From the NCBI GenBank assembly GCA_029863305.1, contig JAOTVR010000035.1, positions 1-33,121 of the forward strand: DNA of 33,121 nucleotides, read 5' to 3'. The notes beneath the pieces are model-generated. The model was not told the origin of the DNA and did no database searches. It saw only the letters and a program-made list of their open reading frames with translations. Positions 24,000 through 32,452 of the stretch are shown piece by piece; position 1 is the stretch's first letter; the number at the start of each line of letters is the position of its first letter. A program made the translations under genes and the position numbers. The DNA comes from Gammaproteobacteria bacterium (GTDB lineage: Bacteria > Pseudomonadota > Gammaproteobacteria > Steroidobacterales > Woeseiaceae).

Positions 24000-24306
24000 G
24001 CCAGAGATTCCATACGTGAATTGGGAGCGTCAGATCGCATGTTACCTGCAGATCGTGCATCTTGTCAGGCAATGATGATCGGCGAAACAGTCACCCCTGT
24101 CGGCGGTGCTCAGCGCATAGCCGGCATGATGTCTGGCAGTTGGGCCACCGCATAGGGCGAAACCTCCCGTGCATTCATGGTCGATCTCCAGACCGGCAAG
24201 CACCATAATGGCCTGCACGCGCCAGGCGCGGGCTTATGGTAAAACAACGGGCCGGACAGTGAGGAACGCGCTGGCCATAAGACCTGCGCCCAAAAAGAAG
24301 AACGTA
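24000..24306. other. Intergenic region between divergent bactofilin and gshA
   Basis: About 307 bp without a gene I can support. It should hold the promoters of both flanking genes. A possible -10 is TATGGT at 24235-24240, followed by AAAAC, on the gshA side, with no clear -35. ACCATAA (24202-24208) is repeated inverted as TTATGGT (24234-24240), enclosing the short inverted repeat CGCGCC-A-GGCGCG (24218-24230); as RNA or DNA this could fold. A 54-codon Cys/His-rich frame on the minus strand (24042-24206) has no good ribosome-binding site and I do not call it. Confidence 0.5.
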
Positions 24307-25875
24307 TTGAGCCAGAAATTTGAAAAGCGAATCAACGCGCTTGCTGCAGCAAGCGACCTGTCACTATCGGGCGGTCTCAAGGGAATCGAGAAAGAATCGC
24401 TGCGCCTCGACATGGATGGCTATCTGTCGCAGAAACCGCACCCCGCCGCTCTGGGATCTGCGCTGACCAATCGCTTCATTACGACCGACTTCTCGGAGGC
24501 GCTGCTCGAATTCGTAACGCCGGCCTACGCCAGCACATGGGAAGCGCAGCAGTTTCTCTGCGACGTTCATCAATTCACTTACGATCGCCTCGACGACGAA
24601 TTATTGTGGGTTGCCAGCATGCCGTGCCGAATTCCACAGGATAAGGATATTCCGCTGGCGCGATACGGCAATTCGAACGTCGGCCAGATGAAGACCATTT
24701 ACAGGCGCGGGCTGGGCTACCGTTATGGCAGGCACATGCAAACAATCGCGGGCGTGCACTTCAACTACTCTCTTCCCGAAGAATTTTGGTCGAAGTATCA
24801 ACACATTCTGGGGAATAACGCTGACGAGCAGGAATTTCGATCGGATCAGTACCTGAGCCTTATTCGCAACTTCCGACGATTCGGCTGGATTGTGCTCTAC
24901 CTGTTTGGTGCATCGCCTGCTATGTGCAAGTCGTTCGGTGGCGGCGCGGATATCGATATGCCGTCGCTGAATGCAGAGACCTGGTACCAGCCATTTGCCA
25001 CGTCTCTTCGCATGAGCGACCTGGGTTACAGCAATCAGAATCAGTCGGGCATCGACATCTCGTTGAACGATCTCGACAGTTACATTCACGATTTGCGCGG
25101 CGCCATGCAAAACCCGGAGCCGGACTACGCAAAGATCGGTGTCAAGGTCGATGGTCAATATCGGCAGTTATCGACCAACAGTCTGCAAATCGAAAACGAG
25201 TACTACAGCCCGATTCGGCCAAAGCGCGTCGCGCGTTCCGGCGAAAAGCCCACGGCTGCACTTCGTCGTGGCGGCATCGAGTATGTGGAGATTCGCTCGC
25301 TGGACATCAATATCGATGATCCGGCAGGTGTAAATCAAAATACCATGCGGTTTATCGAATCGTTCTTGATTTACTGCATGGTCGAAGAGAGTTTGCCGTA
25401 CGACGACAAGGCCCTGGCGGAAATTACACGAAATCAGACACTTACGGCCAGGCAAGGGCGCGACCCCGCGTTCCGCCTGTATCGTGATGGCGCTGCCGTG
25501 ACTCTCGCAACCTGGGCTGGCGAGATATTGCAAAAGGTCGTTGCCATTGCAGAGTTGATTGATTCCGCCGAAGGTGGCGCAAGCTATGCACAAGCGGTTG
25601 GCGCTCTGCTCGAACTGGTGGGTGATCCGTCGACCACGCCGTCTGCGAAAATACTCGAGCAACTGACGAACGCGAACTGCAGCTTCTTTGACTACGCACT
25701 GACGGTCGCGCGCAGCCACCGGGATTATTTCGCTTCCATTACGCCGCTTTCAGACGATCGAAATGCAGAGTTTGAGCGAGAGGTCACGCGTTCACTGCAA
25801 CAACAGCGGGAAATTGAAGCAAGCGACGAAATCAGTCTCGACCAATACCTCGAAAACTATTTCAATTCGGATTGA
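24307..25875 (+). CDS. gshA: Glutamate-cysteine ligase (gamma-proteobacterial type)
   Basis: ATP-dependent enzyme joining glutamate and cysteine, the first step of glutathione synthesis. The 522-aa product aligns along its length with E. coli GshA (518 aa): GLKGIEKESLRLD (23-35), LTNRFITTDFSEALLEFVTP, SMPCRIPQDKDIPLARYG, MQTIAGVHFNYSLPEEFW, LFGASPAMCKSF, PIRPKRVARSGEKPTAALR, GGIEYVEIRSLDIN. The frame is open for 46 more codons upstream, but that part is unlike the family; TTG at 24307 gives the expected length with AAGAAG just before it. Earlier ATGs at 24169 and 24208 are possible alternatives. The stop is one base from the convergent aminotransferase stop. Confidence 0.93.
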   Translation: MSQKFEKRINALAAASDLSLSGGLKGIEKESLRLDMDGYLSQKPHPAALGSALTNRFITTDFSEALLEFVTPAYASTWEAQQFLCDVHQFTYDRLDDELLWVASMPCRIPQDKDIPLARYGNSNVGQMKTIYRRGLGYRYGRHMQTIAGVHFNYSLPEEFWSKYQHILGNNADEQEFRSDQYLSLIRNFRRFGWIVLYLFGASPAMCKSFGGGADIDMPSLNAETWYQPFATSLRMSDLGYSNQNQSGIDISLNDLDSYIHDLRGAMQNPEPDYAKIGVKVDGQYRQLSTNSLQIENEYYSPIRPKRVARSGEKPTAALRRGGIEYVEIRSLDINIDDPAGVNQNTMRFIESFLIYCMVEESLPYDDKALAEITRNQTLTARQGRDPAFRLYRDGAAVTLATWAGEILQKVVAIAELIDSAEGGASYAQAVGALLELVGDPSTTPSAKILEQLTNANCSFFDYALTVARSHRDYFASITPLSDDRNAEFEREVTRSLQQQREIEASDEISLDQYLENYFNSD

Positions 25876-25876
25876 G

Positions 25877-26788
25877 TCAGGACGGCAACGGCGTCCCGTG
25901 CTCGAACGCAAATTCGCGGTGTAGCCGCTGCAGTTCTTTTGTCAGCTTGCCTGCGTTGCCGTCAGCAATCTGACGGCCGTCGGCTTCGAGGACAGGCGTC
26001 AATTCGCCCATCGTTCCGGTCGTGAACACCTCGTCCGCCGCGTACAACTCGCTAAGCGAGATATTTCTCTCCTTTGCAGGAATATCGCGCGCGCGACAAA
26101 TATCCAGAACCATTTGCCGTGTCAGTCCCGGCAGGCAACTGTCAGCGAATGGGGTGCTGAGCTGGCCTTTGCGAACGATGAAAATGTTTGTGTCGTTGGT
26201 CTCCGAAATGAAGCCCTGAATGTCGAGCATGATCGCGCTATCGACGCCGGCGACGTTTGCCTCGATTGACGCGAGGATGTTGTTAAGAAGGTTGTTATGG
26301 TGAATCTTCGAGTCGAGGCATTGTGGCGTATTGCGGCGGGTCGATGCGGTAACAACGCGAATGCCGCTGTCCGAGTAAACAGGAGGCTTCCACTCGGCAA
26401 GGACTATCAGCGTACATCCCGACTGGTTGAAGCGAGGGTTCATGCCCGAGGTTGTCTTCTCGCCGCGAGTCAGCGTGAGCCTGATATGGGAGTCATCCCG
26501 CATGCCGTTTGCCGCAAGCGTGCCGAACACGGCAGCGCGAATTTCCTCGTTGGTTGGCACGCTGGCAAAGGCCAGCGCCTTGGCTGAGTTCTGCAGGCGC
26601 TCGAGGTGGCCGTCGAGCGCGGCGATTCGACCCTTGTAAACGCGGAGACCTTCCCATACGGCATCACCGCCCTGGACGACGCTATCAAATACCGACACCT
26701 TTGCGTCATCGCGCGGCACGAGCTCGCCGTTGACGAAAACGACGATATTCCGGTTTCGTGGATCCGCTACATTCACATCATTCTCCAT
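25877..26788 (-). CDS. Class IV PLP aminotransferase (branched-chain/D-amino-acid type)
   Basis: Fold-type IV PLP enzyme of 303 aa, with VNGELVPRDDAKVSVFDSVVQGGDAVWEGLR (19-49), the PLP lysine Lys161 in LDSKIHHNNLL, and SETNDTNIFIV (195-205) supplying the cofactor-binding Glu196. C-terminal TTGTMGELTPV matches the phosphate-binding TGTxxExxPV element. Family members include branched-chain and D-amino-acid transaminases and aminodeoxychorismate lyase, and sequence alone does not decide between them. The ATG at 26788 overlaps the upstream gene by 11 bp. A GTG at 26776 has a better ribosome-binding site (GGAG, 6 nt) and may be the true start. The upstream sulfotransferase-like gene is presumably co-translated and may act on the same metabolite. 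Confidence 0.88.
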   Translation of the reverse strand: MENDVNVADPRNRNIVVFVNGELVPRDDAKVSVFDSVVQGGDAVWEGLRVYKGRIAALDGHLERLQNSAKALAFASVPTNEEIRAAVFGTLAANGMRDDSHIRLTLTRGEKTTSGMNPRFNQSGCTLIVLAEWKPPVYSDSGIRVVTASTRRNTPQCLDSKIHHNNLLNNILASIEANVAGVDSAIMLDIQGFISETNDTNIFIVRKGQLSTPFADSCLPGLTRQMVLDICRARDIPAKERNISLSELYAADEVFTTGTMGELTPVLEADGRQIADGNAGKLTKELQRLHREFAFEHGTPLPS

Positions 26789-27515
26789 TCGTTCTGGCGC
26801 GAATCGACCGTTCGAACAGTCGCTCATACCATGGTTTGCACTCAGCCAACAAAGCGTTGAGGTGGCCAGGAAATTCTGTCTTCGGCGCGTATCGGGCAAA
26901 TCCCGTGCTTTTGTGAACCGACTGATACCAGTGCGGAGCCCATACGCCGTCCTCGGCTCTCGGACCGGCAGTCCAATGCAACATGCTGGTTGTGAAGTCG
27001 AGACCAAGGTGTTCACAAAGTTGCTGCAGGACACTGGCGGGATCCAGCAACAGCTCACGCGCATCGAGAATTGCGGGTCGTTGTCCCTTCGCAAGCAGGT
27101 CTGTGTACAAAGTGTACTGCTTTTTCAAACCGGTGTCGGCAAGCCGTGCATTCGGTATCTGTATGGTCAGGGATGGCAACATTTCCTGTGGGTCACGAAT
27201 CAGGAAGACATTGCAGGTCTGCTGCAGAAAACCGAGATCAATGTTCACCAGGTGGTGCGCCATGTGCTTGACGAAAAATCGCGTTGATCTTTGTCTTGAT
27301 TGTTCCCGAATCAGTTTCCTCATAACCGCATCGCCATCGCAGTTCATCGCGGCGAGAATCTCGTCGCGCCCCGGGTGTAACGCTCCCGATACTCTGAGGT
27401 AATGGCCGTAAAGCGGCTCGTCGATGACGCGGATATCGTTACGCTGCGCGAAGCTGTACATCAATGCCGTCGAAACGTTGCGCGGTCCGGACCAAAGGCA
27501 AATTGGAGTCGTCAT
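26778..27515 (-). CDS. Sulfotransferase-like P-loop protein
   Basis: A 245-aa protein with a sulfotransferase-type phosphosulfate-binding loop, LWSGPRNVSTALMYSFAQR (7-25), and a second motif, FLIRDPQEMLPS (104-115), resembling the 3'-phosphate-binding Arg/Ser element. DEPLYGHYL (32-40) and FVKHMAHHL (81-89) are also typical of the group. The donor and acceptor are unknown; PAPS is the family's usual donor. The ATG at 27515 is chosen because the long upstream extension has no family features. It overlaps the aminotransferase gene by 11 bp. From memory, plant proteins annotated as branched-chain-aminotransferase-like carry an N-terminal segment of this type fused to a class IV aminotransferase, so the pairing here may be functional. 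Confidence 0.8.
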   Translation of the reverse strand: MTTPICLWSGPRNVSTALMYSFAQRNDIRVIDEPLYGHYLRVSGALHPGRDEILAAMNCDGDAVMRKLIREQSRQRSTRFFVKHMAHHLVNIDLGFLQQTCNVFLIRDPQEMLPSLTIQIPNARLADTGLKKQYTLYTDLLAKGQRPAILDARELLLDPASVLQQLCEHLGLDFTTSMLHWTAGPRAEDGVWAPHWYQSVHKSTGFARYAPKTEFPGHLNALLAECKPWYERLFERSIRARTNGE

Positions 27516-27602
27516 GCGGATTGCGTCTGAACTTGTGTGCGCTCTGTCACAAATTGGCTCCGAGGAGTGTGATGCCGAGGCTAATTTAACTAAACTCAAC
27601 CC

Positions 27603-28178
27603 ATGTTCAAAACCTTTACAGCAGGAATTGTCCTCGGCCTCCTGGCAGCCGGCGCCGCTTTGCACTTTATTCCGGCGGTCGATCAGTTTCGGGAACACTC
27701 TCTTATCGTGGTTCAGGCTAACCAGGGTAACTCCGAATCGTTTCACGTGAATGTGCCCATCGATCGCATCATGGTCGGCGCGCAGGGGCTGAGCAACCCG
27801 GTCCCGACGGGCCTGGCCTGGCCGCGCGAAGAGCAATTTGCAGACGCCCGCGTCGAGCTTTTCAAGCTCCGCAACGGGAAAGATACGGTGATCGGCATTG
27901 CCAGCCGAATTTCCGCGAGCCATTCCGAGTCAGGTGACCTTATCGAGTGGGTGCTGCACTTGCCCGCGCGCGGCTCGGCCTATGTCGGTATGCAACCAGA
28001 CGCGCTGCAAGGGGGTTATCGAGCGGGCCAACTGATGTCCGGTACCCGCGAATTCGCCGAGTTGCGTGGTCCTGTAACCGAGCGATGGGTCGCCGATGAA
28101 TCGGCCTCGGATGCGGCGGGCGTTGGCCGCATCGAAATCAATACGGCATTTGTCAGCACGGAGCTTGACGACGAATGA
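27603..28178 (+). CDS. Membrane-anchored protein of unknown function (first of pair)
   Basis: A 191-aa protein with one N-terminal hydrophobic helix (about 4-25, TFTAGIVLGLLAAGAALHFI), with the rest presumably outside the inner membrane. The soluble part contains IGIASRISASHSESGDLIEWVLHLP, GSAYVGMQPD and GTREFAELRGPVTERW. I do not recognise a named family. The last elements (hydrophobic strand, Gly-rich turn, G-x-F) align by eye with the next gene, so the two look like diverged tandem paralogues with a beta-rich fold. The stop overlaps the next start (ATGA). It diverges from the sulfotransferase-like gene across 87 bp. Confidence 0.75.
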   Translation: MFKTFTAGIVLGLLAAGAALHFIPAVDQFREHSLIVVQANQGNSESFHVNVPIDRIMVGAQGLSNPVPTGLAWPREEQFADARVELFKLRNGKDTVIGIASRISASHSESGDLIEWVLHLPARGSAYVGMQPDALQGGYRAGQLMSGTREFAELRGPVTERWVADESASDAAGVGRIEINTAFVSTELDDE

Positions 28179-28876
28179 AATACCTCGCCTCTCTGCTTCT
28201 TGGCATGTTGGTAGGTGTAGCGACATTTTTCGCGCTGCTGTATTACAACCCGCTGACCTCGCATAACAAGTTGTCGCCATTGTCGGTATCCGACAATGAC
28301 CTGATTACCTTGAATTATTCCGCTGTTGCAGCGGACGCTCTTATCTATACTAATAATGGCGAATCCCGCGTCGCGCCGCATCCGTCCAAGGTTCAGCAAC
28401 TCTGGGAACGGCCGATACGTCAATCGGATGTTGTGGCAACAACGCTAACTGACAGCCGTGGTCAGGTGGTCGGCCTGGGCGTTAAATTCTCCTCGGACTC
28501 GGAAAAAACGAAGCTGTTGAACAGTGAGTTGATTGTCGACAGTGTCTGGCACATCTATCTGCCAGGGCAGGGCACTCTGTTCGTCGAGCAGCAAGAAAAT
28601 TACTGGGCCTACCTGCGTGAGATCGTCATACCGGCCTACTGGAATTCCGGTGATAACTGGCGCGGTATCTGGAACGGCAGTATCACGTCCGGACCCGGTG
28701 CGCTCGGCACCGCCAGGGTCGTTGGCGGCAGCGGCCGTTTCAGTGGACTCGTTACCGAGGGCGTCGAGTCGCTCGCAGCGAAGGCTTTCTCCGTTAAACA
28801 GGGTCCGGTCGCGATGACCGCCGAAGTGATGATCGAACTACCCCGACCTGAGTCTGAATCTAACCCTGATCTTTGA
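28175..28876 (+). CDS. Membrane-anchored protein of unknown function (second of pair)
   Basis: A 233-aa protein with an N-terminal membrane helix (about 4-24, LASLLLGMLVGVATFFALLYY) and an exported domain. Its layout follows the preceding protein: VVGLGVKFSSDSEKT, LIVDSVWHIYLPGQGTLFVEQQEN, then TARVVGGSGRFSGLVTEG. Extra sequence at about 140-160 (YWAYLREIVIPAYWNSGDNW) is absent from the first copy. The GGSGRFSG pattern recalls beta-barrel proteins of the allene-oxide-cyclase/dirigent type, but this is only a resemblance. It overlaps the upstream gene by 4 bp, and its 3' end overlaps the convergent flavoprotein gene by 17 bp. Confidence 0.75.
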   Translation: MKYLASLLLGMLVGVATFFALLYYNPLTSHNKLSPLSVSDNDLITLNYSAVAADALIYTNNGESRVAPHPSKVQQLWERPIRQSDVVATTLTDSRGQVVGLGVKFSSDSEKTKLLNSELIVDSVWHIYLPGQGTLFVEQQENYWAYLREIVIPAYWNSGDNWRGIWNGSITSGPGALGTARVVGGSGRFSGLVTEGVESLAAKAFSVKQGPVAMTAEVMIELPRPESESNPDL

Positions 28877-30074
28877 GCGCAATATCGACATCGGCGAGCT
28901 TCTCCGGGTCGCAGATTGCGTGATTCGCAATCAGTGCTTTCGATTGCATGAAGTCTCTCGCCGCGTTGATGGCGTCGACTGCGATGAGTGAGCCGTCTTT
29001 CAGATACAGGCATGCGAAGCTCCGGCTGGCCGGGTCGCCACGCAGCACGACCTGATCGTATCCCTCCGACAGCCCGGTAATCTGTAGTTTCAGATCGTAC
29101 TGGTCCGACCAGAACCATGGTACCTGCGAGTACCGCGTTTCGATTCCACAGATGTTATTCGCCGCGGTCTTCGCTTGTTCAACTGCGTTATGCACGGATT
29201 CCAGCCGCAAACGCCGACCATAGATACTGTTCGGATGCGAGGTACAGTCGCCGACGGCATAAATGTCGGTATCGCTTGTCTGGCAGCGATCATCAACGGC
29301 AATTCCATTGTCGATATCGAGCCCTGCGGCTCGGGCAAGTTCAGTATTCGGCAGGATGCCAGTGCCTACTACGACCAGATCGGCCGGAATTTTCTGATCA
29401 TCGTCAGTTAGCACCGATTTGACCCGGCGTTTGCCGCCGAAGGCGACAACCCTCGCAGAGAGCAACAACCTTACGCCGTGATTGGTATGTTCGAGCTGAT
29501 AGAAATCAGACACATGGGGGGATACGACACGGCTCATTACCCGGTCTTCCACTTCGATGATGGTGACGTCGAGCCCTAGCTGGCGGCAAACAGCCGCCAC
29601 TTCAAGGCCAATGTAGCCGGCGCCGACAACGACGACCTGTTTGCTTTTCGACAGGCCATCGCGAATGCCTTCGACATCGCTAATGTTGCGAAGGTAATGC
29701 ACACCTGGCAGGTCGATGCCTGGCACGGCAATTTCCCGCACGCGCGCCCCTAACGCAAGAACGAGCTTGTCATAAGTGACCGTGTCACCGTCAGATGTCT
29801 GCAATTGATGCGCATCGCGATCGAGGCCCGTGACGCGCGTTTCGAGTCGCACCTCAATATTCGAATCACTGTAAAAACTTTCCGGCTTGAGATGCAGACG
29901 TTCTGCTGGCATCTCTCCGGCCAGGAATTTCTTCGATAACGGCGGTCTTTGATACGGAAGATATGGCTCCTCTCCAATAAGTACAATTCGGCCGGCGAAT
30001 TTTTTCTGTTTTAGCGTTGCAATGACTTGTCCGGCTGAATGTCCTGCGCCGGCGATGACTACGGTTTTTTTCAT
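28860..30074 (-). CDS. FAD-dependent ferredoxin reductase-type oxidoreductase
   Basis: A 404-aa flavoprotein of the putidaredoxin/rhodocoxin/BphA4 reductase group, which passes electrons from NAD(P)H to a [2Fe-2S] ferredoxin. The FAD loop is VVIAGAGHSAGQVIATL (5-21), followed by EEPYLPYQRPPLSKKFLAGE. The NAD loop is VVVVGAGYIGLEVAAV near 146-161, and the second FAD motif is TDIYAVGDC near 273-281. VPWFWSDQYDLKLQITG is characteristic of the C-terminal interface domain. No ferredoxin or oxygenase partner is present, so the electron acceptor is unknown. The ATG at 30074 directly precedes the FAD loop; the frame upstream of it overlaps the transporter gene and is not coding. The gene follows the transporter gene by 17 bp. 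Confidence 0.92.
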   Translation of the reverse strand: MKKTVVIAGAGHSAGQVIATLKQKKFAGRIVLIGEEPYLPYQRPPLSKKFLAGEMPAERLHLKPESFYSDSNIEVRLETRVTGLDRDAHQLQTSDGDTVTYDKLVLALGARVREIAVPGIDLPGVHYLRNISDVEGIRDGLSKSKQVVVVGAGYIGLEVAAVCRQLGLDVTIIEVEDRVMSRVVSPHVSDFYQLEHTNHGVRLLLSARVVAFGGKRRVKSVLTDDDQKIPADLVVVGTGILPNTELARAAGLDIDNGIAVDDRCQTSDTDIYAVGDCTSHPNSIYGRRLRLESVHNAVEQAKTAANNICGIETRYSQVPWFWSDQYDLKLQITGLSEGYDQVVLRGDPASRSFACLYLKDGSLIAVDAINAARDFMQSKALIANHAICDPEKLADVDIALKDQG

Positions 30075-30091
30075 GTTGATTATTCCCGTAT

Positions 30092-32452
30092 CTAAACCGC
30101 CTGTAGCGGCCAAAGAATTGGAAGCAAGACCATCACGGTGATGAAAACTACAATCGTTAGCGGTACGCCCACCTTGAGATAGTCGATGAATCGATAACCG
30201 CCCGGACCCATAACAAGGATGTTTGCGGGATGAGATATCGGGCTCGTAAAGCTGGCTGAAGCCGCCATCGCTATTGCCATCATCGCGGTTTCGGGCTGCA
30301 GTCCCATATCCGACATTGCCGACAAGACAATCGGTGACATCAATACGACGAGTGCAGCCGTCGGAATGATCATGGTCGCCATAGCCGTGAGTACGTACAG
30401 ACCCATGATGACCGGCCACGGACCCGCATCGCCGAGCAAATTCATCACCTGCCCGGCGAGATATGTCGCTGCACCGGTATCCTGCATGGCCGTGCCGAGC
30501 GGCAGCATTCCCGCGATCAGGAATATCGCTCGCCAATCGATTGCCCGATAGGCTTGTTCCATATTAAGGCAGCCGGTTAGCACCATGATGCTGCCGCCGA
30601 CAACCGCGGCGATCGAGATCGGCGCCTTGCCCATCATGACGCTAACTACCACGGCAAACATGATCGCGGCCGCCAGCGGTGCGCGTCTGGTATCCGGAGG
30701 TTCCTGACCCAATGGCGTCAGAATCAGAAAGTCGGGATCCGAGGAAAGCAGCTGCAGTCGATCGCGTGGCCCGAGCAACAACAGTGCGTCGCCGATTTGT
30801 AATTTCTCGTCAACCAGTTCGGAGCCGACCGTGTCACCCTCGCGCCAGATGCCGGCAAGCTCGATTCCATAGCGCTCGCGAAAATTGAGTTCTCCGACGG
30901 TACGGCCCGCAAGGCTGCTGCGCGGGTCAAGCGTTGCGTCCATCAAGGTCAGGCGTTCGGACTCGAATGCGCCGAGATTGGCCGATACGGCGGTCTCGAT
31001 TTCAAGTTCCTGTAATCCACGCAGTACGTCGAGATCGCTGGGCTGTCCTTCGATCAAGAGCAAATCACCGCCGACAAGGTCCTCGTCACCGCGCGGCATG
31101 ACTGTCAGGCTGCCGTCACGGAAGATCGCGACCACACGAAAGTCGAATACATCGGCAAGACGGCTCTTGCCCAGTGTTGCGCCGGCCAGATCGCTCTCCT
31201 TGGGAAGGCGTACGACGAACATGCGCTCATCGGCCTGGTATTGCGTGTCGATGGTTTCATCCGAGAATACCTTGACATCCGTAAAGTCGGAGAACTTCTC
31301 GAGTTGTGCTATGGCCTCGACCTCGCCCTGCACAAGTACGCGCTCGCCTTCGCGCAGTGGCACGTACGCCAGATTCGTAAGGCGGTACTGATCTCCGCGG
31401 CCCACTCCGACTACCGACACGTCAAATCGCGAGCGAAACTCGGCATGTCGAACGAGTTCGGAGACAATTGGCGAGGTATCTGCGATCGTAACCTCGGCAT
31501 AGGCGATCTTTGCAGCGACCATCGATTTCAGGACCGGTGCTTCGCGCTCGATAACAAGGTCGCTCCAGCGGCGTAGTTCGCGAAACTGGTCGACGCGACC
31601 CTGTACGAGTATGCCATCACCGCCGCGCAGTACCGTTTGACGGCTCGGGAGCGTTTCGCTGCGTCCGCCACGCACCAGTGCGAGAATGATCAGGCCCGTG
31701 GAACTGCCGATACGGCTCTCGGCCAGCGTTTTGCCGACGAGCACGGAGTGCGTCGGTACGCGCATCATGAATGTGCGCTCATGCAGTTTGTAGCGAGACC
31801 GAAGAGTCCGTTGGCTGACATGTTTGCCGTGCTCTGCGGCTTTCTTCGGCAACAGGAACCTGCCGAACAACGCGACAAATAAAACACCCGTGACCATGAC
31901 GGCACCGCCGAGGGGCGTGAAGTCAAACAGCTTGAAAGGCTCATAACCGAATCGTGACAACGATGCGCTGATCAGGAGGTTCGGCGGAGTGCCGATCAGG
32001 GTCATCAGGCCGCCCAGCAGCGTCGAATAGGCCAGCGGCATCAACAGTCGGGAGGCCGGAATGCGGGTGCGTCGTGCCACCTGGACGACGACCGGCAACA
32101 TCAGCGCCGCAACGCCGATGTTGTTCATGAACGCTGACAGAACCGCCCCGGTTATCATGATGACAAGAATCATCGCGAACTCGCGGCGCCCGCCCAGTCT
32201 CATGACCTGGCGGCCGATAATGTCTGCGATGCCGGTCCGTGTCAGACCTTCGGAAAGAATGAACATCGCCCACACGGTGATCACCGCGCCATTCGAAAAG
32301 CCGTCGAAAGCCTGATCAGTGTTGACCAGGCCGGTCATCGCCAGCGCCCCGAGCACAAGCAGGGCAACGAGATCCATGCGAATGATCTCGCTGATAAACA
32401 GGATCAGCGAGATACCAAGTATGCCGAGTACAAGTGCAATCTCGAACGTCAT
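30092..32452 (-). CDS. SLC13-family permease with four RCK_C (TrkA_C) domains
   Basis: A 786-aa inner-membrane transporter. N-terminal membrane region: about 1-200, with the hallmark FMNNIGVAALMLPVVV (108-123) and IGTPPNLLISASL (153-165). Four RCK_C-like regulatory repeats follow at about 227-297, 317-387, 410-480 and 500-570. The second membrane half runs from about 590 to 786, with ALVVLMSPIVL and PISHPANILVMGPGGYRFIDYLKVGVPLT near the end, matching the usual inverted two-half design. Related proteins carry dicarboxylates, sulfate or other anions; substrate specificity is not readable here. Two RCK_C domains are the number I associate with this subfamily, so four is notable. It is probably co-transcribed with the flavoprotein gene downstream. 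Confidence 0.92.
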   Translation of the reverse strand: MTFEIALVLGILGISLILFISEIIRMDLVALLVLGALAMTGLVNTDQAFDGFSNGAVITVWAMFILSEGLTRTGIADIIGRQVMRLGGRREFAMILVIMITGAVLSAFMNNIGVAALMLPVVVQVARRTRIPASRLLMPLAYSTLLGGLMTLIGTPPNLLISASLSRFGYEPFKLFDFTPLGGAVMVTGVLFVALFGRFLLPKKAAEHGKHVSQRTLRSRYKLHERTFMMRVPTHSVLVGKTLAESRIGSSTGLIILALVRGGRSETLPSRQTVLRGGDGILVQGRVDQFRELRRWSDLVIEREAPVLKSMVAAKIAYAEVTIADTSPIVSELVRHAEFRSRFDVSVVGVGRGDQYRLTNLAYVPLREGERVLVQGEVEAIAQLEKFSDFTDVKVFSDETIDTQYQADERMFVVRLPKESDLAGATLGKSRLADVFDFRVVAIFRDGSLTVMPRGDEDLVGGDLLLIEGQPSDLDVLRGLQELEIETAVSANLGAFESERLTLMDATLDPRSSLAGRTVGELNFRERYGIELAGIWREGDTVGSELVDEKLQIGDALLLLGPRDRLQLLSSDPDFLILTPLGQEPPDTRRAPLAAAIMFAVVVSVMMGKAPISIAAVVGGSIMVLTGCLNMEQAYRAIDWRAIFLIAGMLPLGTAMQDTGAATYLAGQVMNLLGDAGPWPVIMGLYVLTAMATMIIPTAALVVLMSPIVLSAMSDMGLQPETAMMAIAMAASASFTSPISHPANILVMGPGGYRFIDYLKVGVPLTIVVFITVMVLLPILWPLQAV

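Noticed and set aside
24042..24206. 54-codon Cys/His-rich open frame on the minus strand just upstream of the bactofilin gene
   Set aside because: Several Cys and His look zinc-ribbon-like, but the ATG has no convincing ribosome-binding site, the spacing of Cys pairs is irregular, and the frame lies in a promoter-containing gap.
24169..24306. N-terminal extension of GshA from the ATG at 24169
   Set aside because: The 46 extra residues are Arg/Thr/Ala-rich and unlike the family, and the total length would exceed E. coli GshA by 50 residues. TTG at 24307 fits better, though this is not certain.
26789..27094. Long N-terminal extension of the aminotransferase frame
   Set aside because: It lies entirely inside the sulfotransferase-like gene in another frame and has no family similarity; the domain begins at about 26788.
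27516..27923. Upstream extension of the sulfotransferase-like frame
   Set aside because: It runs into and antisense to the first of the paired membrane-anchored protein genes, and has no recognisable motif before MTTPICLWSGPRN.
30075..30536. Upstream extension of the flavoprotein frame
   Set aside because: It overlaps the end of the SLC13 gene in another frame; the FAD-binding motif begins four residues after the ATG at 30074.
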